The notes under the pieces are model-generated. The model ran no database searches and was not told the origin of the DNA. It saw nothing but the letters and a program-made list of their open reading frames with translations. The position numbers were made by a program, and so were the translations under genes. A stretch of 16,246 nt of DNA, from assembly GCA_030609975.1 (NCBI GenBank), contig JAUWSR010000043.1, forward strand, positions 1 to 16,246. Reading direction: 5' to 3'. Shown piece by piece: positions 6,929 through 13,606 of this stretch (positions are counted from its first letter, which is position 1; every line of letters begins with the position of its first letter). Origin of the DNA: Acidobacteriota bacterium (GTDB lineage Bacteria > Acidobacteriota > Aminicenantia > Aminicenantales > Aminicenantaceae).

Positions 6929-9664
6929 CTAGGGAAACTGTCCTTGAATGGCTCGCAGCCTCAGCCGGGCATCAGAGAGATCGGATGAGCCTGGATCTCC
7001 TTCCCCCCAAAAAAACAAGAACTTGGCATACAACTTAGCGGCGGTTTCAGGAAACAGTTTTTCTTCACTGATCTTGGCCTGTTTGTAAAAGGTACGGGCA
7101 TAGAGGTCGCCAAATCCCAAACGCCCTGTTGACAAGGCACGCAGCTTGTTCAATTCCTCATAGGCCCTTCCGGGGTCGCCGCGTGCGTAAAAGGCCTCAG
7201 CCAGGGCATCGTAATAGAGGGCATGATCGTTTTGCTCCCAAACTGGAGGACCCTCCAGGGGCAAAAGTTCAACAGATTGACGAATGTACTCAATGGCCTG
7301 GACGAAGTTCCGACGGGACATTTCGATCCTGCCTTTCAGGAGTAAATAGCTGCGCATGCGATCTTGACCAGGACCTTTTTCACACAAAGATTTCAAGAGA
7401 CCTGCCGTCTTCTCTGCTTCGTTTATTCTGCGCAATGCCAGGTAAGCAAGACCACGGAGAAACAAAACTTGACGCGGAAATTCTCTGGTTTCCCCTTGCA
7501 TGGCAATATCCCAGGCACTGTCACATTCCAGGAGTGCACGGCGGGGATTCCCACGCTCAAGCGAGAGCCTGGCCAGATCCAGATAGAATCGATAACTCCA
7601 TCCTCTCTCTTTATTGGCTTCCGCTTCTTTCAGACCCAATGACAACTGCTCCCGCGCTTGCTTGAATTTCCCCTGCAGGAGAAAAAGTTTAGCTAAACGC
7701 TGATTTCCCCAAAGCCGTACAATCGGCTCCTCATCCAACAAAAGTTTACCATATTCCGATGAGGCCGATATCAGGTCTTCCGAAAGTAACAGCACATCTC
7801 CTTTCATACGAATAAGCGCATAGAAAGGATGGAGGGCATATCCTCGTTCCAGTTCACCCAAAGCGGCGCTGAAATCGCCCTGCATAAGGTGAATCCAGGC
7901 CAGCTGCATCCTGAAAAATGCAAAATCGGGAAGTTCCTGGATATTTGAAGAGATGGTTTCTTGAGCCAGTTTGTAGTCCCCCTGTAGGGCATAGTTCATA
8001 GATTGACCCAAGTATATATCTGGAGTTTCCACCTGTTTTACAATGCTGAGTTCATATGTCCTCGCGGCTTTGTCCCACAGGCCCAAACGTGTGTAGAGCT
8101 CACCCAAATGGACTCGGGTCCTGGGATCATCAGGAGAGATTTCGAGTAGTCTCAGGTAAATATCCTGAGCAATAAGTAAAGTTTTTTCCGACAAACGGTA
8201 GAGCTCGCCCTGCACCTGCAGCCGCTCCTCTTCTGTGAGACGGTCGATCCGCTCTAAAGCCGCCTGATAATGTTTTGCCGCTCGGGATAGATATCCCAAT
8301 GCGGCATAAGCTTTCCCCATTTCCACATAAGCCTGAGCAAACTCAGGATCCAACTCTAACGCCGATTCATAAGCTAAGATACTGCCACGATATTGTTTTT
8401 GCCAAAATTGCCACTGTCCCTGCACATATTGCTTATAGGCATCCGGTATGGGGGAATTGACAACACCGTTATTGTTGTGACCAACCGGACCATTTTCCGT
8501 TCTGCTGGTATTGAGTTCTTCGTCAATCCTTTGAGCCAAGCTTCCAGCATGCGCCAAAATTTCTGATTCGCTGGAGACCGCACGACTGTCTTCAAATAGG
8601 TCATTCCCATCTTTGGTCCGCTTGACAGCAGTCTCTATTTGGATAGAGCCTCCGTTATCGGCGAGGCTTCCAATCAAGATCAGATCCGCATTTGTCATGG
8701 CAGCCAGCTCTTTTAGATCTGACCGGCTGTAGGAAGCCCGATCTTGTTCCCATAGAACAGATCCCTGGAGCGCGCTGAAGACACGCTCCGGACTCAGAAC
8801 ATGGATATCCGATGAGTGAGATAAATGCGTCGCTAAAGCAAAGGGCAGGGCCTTGCTCCAAGGTTCGAATCTATCCTGGTTGGTGTTATTTACGAAATTC
8901 ATGACCGCCAGGACCGGATGTGCTGGCGTTTTGCTTGCTCTCGCTCGGTCCAGAACAAGAGGTTTAACCAAGGCAATCCAGACCGCTGTTCCTGCCAGAA
9001 GCGCGGCCCCTATATAAAAAAAACGTCTTGTGAGCGGCTTGAAAGGCCCCTTGGGAGCAAGGTTCCGAATCATCGAGAGGAACCTTGCAAAGGGCCTCAA
9101 GGACTGCACCCTATCCTGCAGAGAGCGCTTAGGAGGCGCTTCTTCACGAAGCTCGGTTTTTTCTTGGGCATCAGAGACCAATTCCTCGATCCTGATCTGA
9201 GATTGGAGCTCCGGCCACAAAACCTTAGGCAATTCCGCATTGGCTGTGGCGAGGGGTTCTAGCTGGGGCGATGATGAGCCGTTCTCAGAGGCCATAGGAA
9301 TCGGCCCATCTTCTTTTTCGGCGCCCTCATAGATCACATTATCGAGAGGCGTTATCTCTACGCCTTTAAGAATGTTTTTTCTGTCCCGCGTATCGCCTTC
9401 TTTTGGTGACATCTTCTTCAGCGGGACTGTCCTCATTTCGTTTTTGGGCTTGCGTTTTGTCGACTCCGATCTTTTTTTGGTTGTGGTTGAGGTTTTCTTG
9501 ATGGAGGGCTTGCGGGCGGAGCTTTTTTTAGAAGCTTTCCTCTTCTTTTTGGGCAGACTTTCCGTTGCTCCGATTCCATTCCGGGCATAGGAAAAAGGCT
9601 TCCCACACTTTGCACAGAAGCTGCTCGAGTCAAGGTTATCGAACAGACAGTTTGGACATTTCAT
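6929..9664 (-). CDS. Zinc-ribbon, single-pass membrane protein with FlgO/TolB-like domain and TPR array
   Basis: The ATG at 9664 is chosen because GGGAG (9676-9680) precedes it by 11 bases. A TTG at 9682 would add six residues and overlap that box. The 911-residue protein starts with a zinc ribbon (Cys 3, 6, 17, 20). A very basic Lys/Ser/Thr-rich stretch (about 37-90) and an acidic, probably disordered linker follow. One transmembrane helix lies at about 215-236. Next is a FlgO/TolB-N-like alpha/beta domain (about 249-390), with HPVLAVMNFVNNT, a helix, IHVLSPERVFSAL and NADLILIGSLADN. From about residue 405 to the end there are many TPR-like helix pairs (for example SILAYESALELDPEFAQAYVEMGKAYAALG). 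In related proteins the FlgO-TPR unit is often joined to a Ser/Thr kinase; here a zinc ribbon takes that place. It is probably an envelope scaffold with a cytoplasmic head. Partner and signal are unknown. Confidence 0.85.
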   Translation of the reverse strand: MKCPNCLFDNLDSSSFCAKCGKPFSYARNGIGATESLPKKKRKASKKSSARKPSIKKTSTTTKKRSESTKRKPKNEMRTVPLKKMSPKEGDTRDRKNILKGVEITPLDNVIYEGAEKEDGPIPMASENGSSSPQLEPLATANAELPKVLWPELQSQIRIEELVSDAQEKTELREEAPPKRSLQDRVQSLRPFARFLSMIRNLAPKGPFKPLTRRFFYIGAALLAGTAVWIALVKPLVLDRARASKTPAHPVLAVMNFVNNTNQDRFEPWSKALPFALATHLSHSSDIHVLSPERVFSALQGSVLWEQDRASYSRSDLKELAAMTNADLILIGSLADNGGSIQIETAVKRTKDGNDLFEDSRAVSSESEILAHAGSLAQRIDEELNTSRTENGPVGHNNNGVVNSPIPDAYKQYVQGQWQFWQKQYRGSILAYESALELDPEFAQAYVEMGKAYAALGYLSRAAKHYQAALERIDRLTEEERLQVQGELYRLSEKTLLIAQDIYLRLLEISPDDPRTRVHLGELYTRLGLWDKAARTYELSIVKQVETPDIYLGQSMNYALQGDYKLAQETISSNIQELPDFAFFRMQLAWIHLMQGDFSAALGELERGYALHPFYALIRMKGDVLLLSEDLISASSEYGKLLLDEEPIVRLWGNQRLAKLFLLQGKFKQAREQLSLGLKEAEANKERGWSYRFYLDLARLSLERGNPRRALLECDSAWDIAMQGETREFPRQVLFLRGLAYLALRRINEAEKTAGLLKSLCEKGPGQDRMRSYLLLKGRIEMSRRNFVQAIEYIRQSVELLPLEGPPVWEQNDHALYYDALAEAFYARGDPGRAYEELNKLRALSTGRLGFGDLYARTFYKQAKISEEKLFPETAAKLYAKFLFFWGEGDPGSSDLSDARLRLRAIQGQFP

Positions 9665-9695
9665 CAGTCGATTTTCTCCCAATTATCACTTATAA

Positions 9696-9701
9696 AGTAT
9701 A
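9696..9701 (-). promoter_or_regulatory. Possible -10 box of the zinc-ribbon/TPR gene
   Basis: On the minus strand TATACT lies 31 bases before the ATG at 9664. The -35 region 16-17 bases upstream (TTTCCT) is poor. A second -10-like GATAAT lies closer to the gene. The call rests on the hexamer and its position. Confidence 0.3.
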
Positions 9702-9818
9702 CCTCGCGAAGAAACAAAGGAAATCGCCTTTTACGATGAATCGCGGGGTGAAAAATCTCCATCATATTTTCCTCGAGCAAAATTGTACTCCTATTCAATC
9801 CTTTAGTCGGATAGCAGG

Positions 9819-9847
9819 TTGACTATTTGAAGTGGAATTACTATGCT
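9819..9847 (+). promoter_or_regulatory. Sigma70-type promoter of the acyl-CoA synthetase gene
   Basis: TTGACT (9819-9824), a 17-base spacer and TATGCT (9842-9847) form a good sigma70-type pair. Transcription would begin near 9854, leaving a leader of about 28 bases. An ATG at 9843, in frame with the gene, lies inside the -10 box, so it cannot be the start on this transcript. Confidence 0.6.
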
Positions 9848-9881
9848 GAAGTCAAAAAAAAGCTCCTCAAGGGGGAATAAA

Positions 9882-11663
9882 ATGATTGAAACCCTCAATC
9901 AGCTCTTTCTTCACAATATAAAATCCTATAAAAAAGCCGCCCTGTTCCTGCACAAACAGAGTGGCAAATATAGGCCAGTTTCAAGTGAGGAATTCGCGAA
10001 CAGCGTCCAATGCTTTTCATTGGGGCTCAAAGACCTAGGCCATGCTTCAGGTGATAAGCTGGTTCTCCTGGCAGAGAACGGGCCGAATTGGTTTGTCACC
10101 GATTTCGCCAATGTGTGTATGGGAGGTGTCACCGTTCCGATCCATACTGTTCTATCCCCTGAACAGATCAAATACATCATCAACAACTCTGAAGCCAAGA
10201 TCGTTGTCAGCTCCAGCCCTGAACTCTGGAAAAAGATCGATCAGGTCAAAGCGGAACTGACGGATGTCAACCTCTTCATAACACTGGGCCAGACAGCCAA
10301 AGAGGGCGTGTTAAGCATCGACAAGGTTCAAGAAAGAGGAAAAAAGATCGCCCAGCAGAATCCTGCCCAGTTTGAGGAAATGGCCATGACCACCCAACCC
10401 GATGACCTGGCTGCCATCCTCTATACCTCAGGAACCACGGGGAATCCCAAAGGAGTCATGCTTACGCATAAAAACTTTATCTCAAACGCTTTAACGGGTT
10501 CAGAAATAATCATACTTTCAGAACAGGATACCAACCTCTCTTTCTTGCCGATCTCCCACACCTTGGAAAGAATCGTAGTCCTCGCATACTTTTATAACGG
10601 CTGCACCATCGCTTTTGCTGAAAACATGGAAACCCTCCTCGAAAACTTATTAGAGATCAAACCCCAAGTGATGGTCTGTGCCCCCCGAATTTTCGAGAAG
10701 ATCTATGCAGGAGTGATCGACAAGGTCCTCTCGAGCTCACCTCTCAAACGCAAAATCTTCTTCTGGGCCGTGGATGTCGGAAAAAAATACGGACATAAAA
10801 AACTGAATAAACTGCCCATATCCTCCACGCTCACATTCAAACGGAAGTTGGCGGATAAATTGGCGTTTTCCAAGATCATCGCTTTAACCGGAGGCAGAAT
10901 CAGGCTCTTTGGCTCGGGAGGTGCGCCGCTCGCTAAGGACATCGCTGAGTTTTTCTATGCCATCGGCCTGGTAATCTTGGAAGGATATGGTTTAACTGAA
11001 ACCTCTCCCATAATCACACTCAATTCTTTGGACCACATAAAATTCGGTTCACCGGGAAGGCCCATCCCGGGGGTTGAGGTCAAAATTGCAGAGGACGGGG
11101 AGATCCTGACCCGAGGCCCGCATGTGATGAAAGGATATTACAAGATGGAGGCTGAAACCGAAGCAGCCTTTGAGGAAGGTTGGTTCCGAACAGGTGACAT
11201 CGGTTATCTGGACGAGGAAGGATTTCTCTTTATTACCGACCGCAAGAAAGATATCATTGTGACCTCTGGAGGCAAGAATGTGGCTCCTCAACAGATCGAG
11301 AATCTCCTAAAGGCCAATCCTTTTATCACCAGCATCATGGTCATCGGAGACGAACGAAAATTCATCTCGGCGCTGGTCGTTCCCAATTTTGAGAAATTGG
11401 AGGAGTATGCTAAGGCTGAAAACATATCCTTTACAGATCGGACTGACCTGGTGAATAAAAACGAGGTCATCGACTTTGTGCTCTCTGAGGTTCAAAAGAG
11501 CACACCTCACCTGGCAGCTTATGAACAAGTAAGAAAAATCGCCCTACTGGATAAAGATTTCGAGATGGACAAAGATGAGATCACTCCCACCCTCAAAATA
11601 AAAAGGAATATTATCTCTAAGAAATACCAGGATCTGATCGATTCGCTCTATACAGAGCTTTAA
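9882..11663 (+). CDS. Long-chain fatty acid--CoA ligase (AMP-forming, FadD15/ACSL-like)
   Basis: The start is the ATG at 9882, 5 bases after GGGGGA (9871-9876). The in-frame ATG at 9843 lies within the promoter. The 593-residue protein is full length for bacterial long-chain acyl-CoA synthetases. It activates a fatty acid with ATP to an acyl-adenylate and then forms the CoA thioester, at the inner face of the membrane. Motifs in order: the P-loop YTSGTTGNPKG (181-191), YGLTETSP (369-376), RTGDIG around Asp439, and the hinge DRKKDIIVTSGGKNV (453-467). Near the C-terminus TPTLKIKRN carries the likely catalytic Lys572. The form resembles the FadD15/eukaryotic ACSL group more than E. coli FadD. 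It could feed phospholipid acylation or beta-oxidation; neighbours do not decide this. Its stop codon overlaps the end of the convergent isomerase gene. Confidence 0.95.
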   Translation: MIETLNQLFLHNIKSYKKAALFLHKQSGKYRPVSSEEFANSVQCFSLGLKDLGHASGDKLVLLAENGPNWFVTDFANVCMGGVTVPIHTVLSPEQIKYIINNSEAKIVVSSSPELWKKIDQVKAELTDVNLFITLGQTAKEGVLSIDKVQERGKKIAQQNPAQFEEMAMTTQPDDLAAILYTSGTTGNPKGVMLTHKNFISNALTGSEIIILSEQDTNLSFLPISHTLERIVVLAYFYNGCTIAFAENMETLLENLLEIKPQVMVCAPRIFEKIYAGVIDKVLSSSPLKRKIFFWAVDVGKKYGHKKLNKLPISSTLTFKRKLADKLAFSKIIALTGGRIRLFGSGGAPLAKDIAEFFYAIGLVILEGYGLTETSPIITLNSLDHIKFGSPGRPIPGVEVKIAEDGEILTRGPHVMKGYYKMEAETEAAFEEGWFRTGDIGYLDEEGFLFITDRKKDIIVTSGGKNVAPQQIENLLKANPFITSIMVIGDERKFISALVVPNFEKLEEYAKAENISFTDRTDLVNKNEVIDFVLSEVQKSTPHLAAYEQVRKIALLDKDFEMDKDEITPTLKIKRNIISKKYQDLIDSLYTEL

Positions 11664-12691
11664 TCGACCGGATTGTCGAAACTTATGAGTTCGAAAGCGG
11701 CCTCTTTCTTTAACTCTTCCATGTAGGCCTGAAAGGCTTCAGCCTGTTTGGCTTGTTTGAGAGTCTCTTCCATTTCGGCCCGGATTTCATCCAGAGGCCG
11801 TGTCTCTTTTTTGCGATCGACAACGTGTATGATGTGATAACCATAGGCTGTCTCAACAATGTCACTGGTCTCACCCACGGGTACAGTAAAAGCGGCTTCC
11901 TCAAAGGGTGGGACCATCTGCCCTTTCCCAAAATTTTCATACAATCCACCCTGCGTATTGGAACCAGGGTCCTCGGAATATTCGTTAGCCAGTTCAGCAA
12001 AGTCTTCTCCCTTTTGAATCCGGGCTAAGAACTCTTCCATTCTTTTATATATCTCCGCTTTCTCTTCATCACTTTTTCCTTGAGTCAGCAGCAGGATATG
12101 GCGAACTGAGGCGGTTTTATCATCTTGATAGACTTTCTGGAGTTCCTCATCGGCAACCTGGATCTCATCGGCGAATATCCCTTCCAGGTAATTCTCTATG
12201 ATCAAATTGGACTTGATACTGGTTTTTACAAACTCAAGATCCATCCCATTGTTAGCCAAAACTTCAAGGAATTTCTCCTCGCCACCGGCCAGGGTGTACT
12301 GCTCCTGCAATGCACTTTCGCGCGCCTCAGGGCTGGCTGTGATACCGGCTTTTTTGGCGGCTGCCATCAGCAATTTTTGCTGAGCGATCTGTTCGGCATT
12401 CTGCAATAGGATTCCTTTCAATCTGGTAGCATCAAGGGTTGTCAGCTGGCTGGCACGATTTCCCATGCTGGACTGAATCGTTTGGATAACTTCGCCGGCT
12501 GTAACGGAAAACCCTTTGGTCTTTACCAAAACCTGATTGAGGGTAGGATCCACCTCTGGAAGGATGGCAGAAAGTTCTTTGGCCATTTCATAAGCCGCTG
12601 TTCCTTCTTCAAGATATACACTCTGTTCTTGTTTGGAACAACCGGCCAACATAAAACTCAGAACAATAGTCACAAAAATCAGATATTTCAT
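11660..12691 (-). CDS. Parvulin-type peptidyl-prolyl cis-trans isomerase lipoprotein (PrsA/SurA-like)
   Basis: A strong GAGGAG box precedes the ATG at 12691. The 343-residue protein starts with a lipoprotein signal peptide whose lipobox is LAGC with the lipidated Cys18, so it should be anchored to a membrane facing the periplasm. Residues about 50-190 form a helical SurA-N/PrsA-like chaperone domain. Residues about 194-293 are a PpiC rotamase domain, with VRHILLLTQG, FAELANEYSEDPGSNTQGG, MVPPFEEAAFTVPVGE and YGYHIIHVVD. A charged helix of about 30 residues follows. It catalyses prolyl isomerisation and probably helps fold secreted or outer-membrane proteins, many of which are encoded nearby. 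Its last codons overlap by 4 bases the stop of the acyl-CoA synthetase gene, tail to tail. Confidence 0.93.
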   Translation of the reverse strand: MKYLIFVTIVLSFMLAGCSKQEQSVYLEEGTAAYEMAKELSAILPEVDPTLNQVLVKTKGFSVTAGEVIQTIQSSMGNRASQLTTLDATRLKGILLQNAEQIAQQKLLMAAAKKAGITASPEARESALQEQYTLAGGEEKFLEVLANNGMDLEFVKTSIKSNLIIENYLEGIFADEIQVADEELQKVYQDDKTASVRHILLLTQGKSDEEKAEIYKRMEEFLARIQKGEDFAELANEYSEDPGSNTQGGLYENFGKGQMVPPFEEAAFTVPVGETSDIVETAYGYHIIHVVDRKKETRPLDEIRAEMEETLKQAKQAEAFQAYMEELKKEAAFELISFDNPVD

Positions 12692-12744
12692 GTGATCTCC
12701 TCTATAATCTCAAAAAGGCAGGATTAATAATATCGGGTATGTGC

Positions 12745-12834
12745 TTACAGGGTTCTCTTTTTTCTTTTCTCTCGTTTTCTCTGTTCTTTTTTCCGCACCC
12801 TTTTCATTCTTTCTTTCTTTTGATATTTCTTCAT
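12745..12834 (-). CDS. Possible 29-residue Lys/Arg-rich micro-protein
   Basis: An ATG (12834-12832) follows GAGG (12843-12846) by 8 bases and opens 29 codons ending in TAA (12747-12745). Eleven residues are Lys and seven Arg, with only three Glu, so the product would be a highly basic, probably single helix able to bind RNA. Both strands here are very biased (A/G on the minus strand), so such a frame could arise by chance. Its good ribosome binding site and its place between the RRM gene and the isomerase gene, all on one strand, make it worth listing. Small basic ribosome-associated peptides such as Thx or COX24-like proteins have a similar composition, but I see no clear family match. Confidence 0.35.
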   Translation of the reverse strand: MKKYQKKERMKRVRKKEQRKREKRKKRTL

Positions 12835-12942
12835 TCACCAGTCCTCATGGACATAGAAATAGGAAGGATTTCCCAGAAAAAAATCCGAGTTGGATAAGAC
12901 GATAGATAAAACTTATGTAAAAAAGTAAGGGAGCAATACGGC

Positions 12943-13281
12943 TCAATAGCGATTGCGGCCTCCGCCGCCACCATAACCGCCGCCTCCGCCGAAGCCGCCA
13001 CCACCACCGAAACCGCCGCCACCTCGGCGACGATCATCGCGCTTGGCATGGGCTTCATTGACTCTGAGCGAGCGACCCTGCAGGTCTTTGCTGTTCAGTC
13101 CTTCAACGGCAGCTTGGGCTTCCGTGTTGTTCGGCATTTCCACAAAGCCAAATCCCCGAGACTGGCTCGTAAACTTGTCCAAGATTATCTTGACCGAGTC
13201 CACCTGTCCAAATTCCTCGAACGCTTTGCGCACATCATCTTCTGTAGCAGCGTGCGCGAGATTTCCAACATAAATGTTCAT
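12943..13281 (-). CDS. Glycine-rich RRM RNA-binding protein
   Basis: The ATG at 13281 follows AAGGA by about 7 bases. A TTG one codon upstream is less likely. The 112-residue protein has one RRM at about residues 1-78, with RNP2 IYVGNL (3-8) and RNP1 RGFGFVEM (42-49), including the aromatic residues that stack on RNA bases. A basic link (KRDDRRR) leads to a glycine-rich tail with Phe, Tyr and Arg (about 87-112). The layout matches the bacterial Rbp family known from cyanobacteria and other phyla, where some members are cold-induced RNA chaperones. The tail's GGC/GGT codons make the 3' end much richer in G and C than its surroundings. It lies upstream of the micro-ORF and isomerase gene on the same strand, with a leader of about 120 bases. 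Confidence 0.95.
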   Translation of the reverse strand: MNIYVGNLAHAATEDDVRKAFEEFGQVDSVKIILDKFTSQSRGFGFVEMPNNTEAQAAVEGLNSKDLQGRSLRVNEAHAKRDDRRRGGGGFGGGGGFGGGGGYGGGGGRNRY

Positions 13282-13307
13282 CAAATCATCCTTGAATAAT
13301 AAATTTT

Positions 13308-13352
13308 TGAGGGAGAGAAGTTAGGTCCGGTTGAAATTTTCCCGATCCCTCA
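13308..13352 (-). promoter_or_regulatory. Possible stem-loop in the RRM gene leader
   Basis: On the minus strand TGAGGGA (13352-13346) can pair with TCCCTCA (13314-13308), giving a 7-base-pair stem with a 31-base loop. An A/T-rich single-stranded stretch follows and runs up to the ribosome binding site. Long structured leaders are common in cold-regulated RNA-chaperone genes. Whether this stem acts in control is unknown. Confidence 0.3.
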
Positions 13353-13406
13353 CGATTCCTATCTGAGCGTTGCACGGACAGGTCTCTTCAATTTCAACTC
13401 AGCGAT

Positions 13407-13437
13407 ATTATCACAATTGCAAACGTTAATCAATTGC
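13407..13437 (-). promoter_or_regulatory. Extended -10 promoter of the RRM gene with a GCAATTG direct repeat
   Basis: On the minus strand TTGATT (13433-13428), a 15-base spacer and TGTGATAAT (TG at 13415-13414, GATAAT at 13412-13407) form an extended -10 promoter. Transcription would start near 13400, giving a leader of about 120 bases. The same stretch carries two GCAATTG copies exactly 17 bases apart, at 13437-13431 and 13420-13414, with the palindrome AACGTT between them. A regulator could bind there. Confidence 0.45.
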
Positions 13438-13606
13438 TTTTGATTCAAAATGTATGTATTTTCGATTCTGTGGTGAAACAGTTTTATCATTATCACTGCG
13501 GCACCACTTTCTAATCACACGGTGCAAATCTTGGCCAACCATCATGGAAAAGGGGCTGTTAAGGCCATTCTCGATGATCATGAAGTAAATTATTGATCCA
13601 AATGAT

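Larger units (their letters stand above)
13282..13606. other. Intergenic region holding the RRM gene leader and promoter
   Basis: The half next to the RRM gene contains a leader with a possible stem and an extended -10 promoter, listed separately. The half next to the hydrolase gene (about 13440-13606) should hold the end of that transcript. I see no clear hairpin plus T-run there and no supported gene. A minus-strand frame at 13426-13638 starts at a TTG inside the hydrolase gene, lacks a ribosome binding site and resembles nothing I know. Confidence 0.5.

Noticed and set aside
7129..7665. A 178-codon open frame on the + strand.
   Set aside because: It is antisense to the TPR part of the zinc-ribbon protein gene and its product has no domain-like pattern.
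12727..12831. The T/C-rich tract as a simple repeat or recombination site.
   Set aside because: It has no regular period, and the bias is equally explained by Lys/Arg codons of the possible micro-ORF on the other strand.
12866..12886. Hairpin GGATTT/AAATCC after the RRM gene as a terminator.
   Set aside because: The stem has only six pairs, two-thirds A-T, and no T-run follows in the direction of transcription.
13407..13496. Repeated ATTATCAC octamer (13407, 13489 and also 9682) as a shared operator.
   Set aside because: Three copies of an AT-rich octamer in 16 kb may be chance, and two of them are explained as -10-like sequence.
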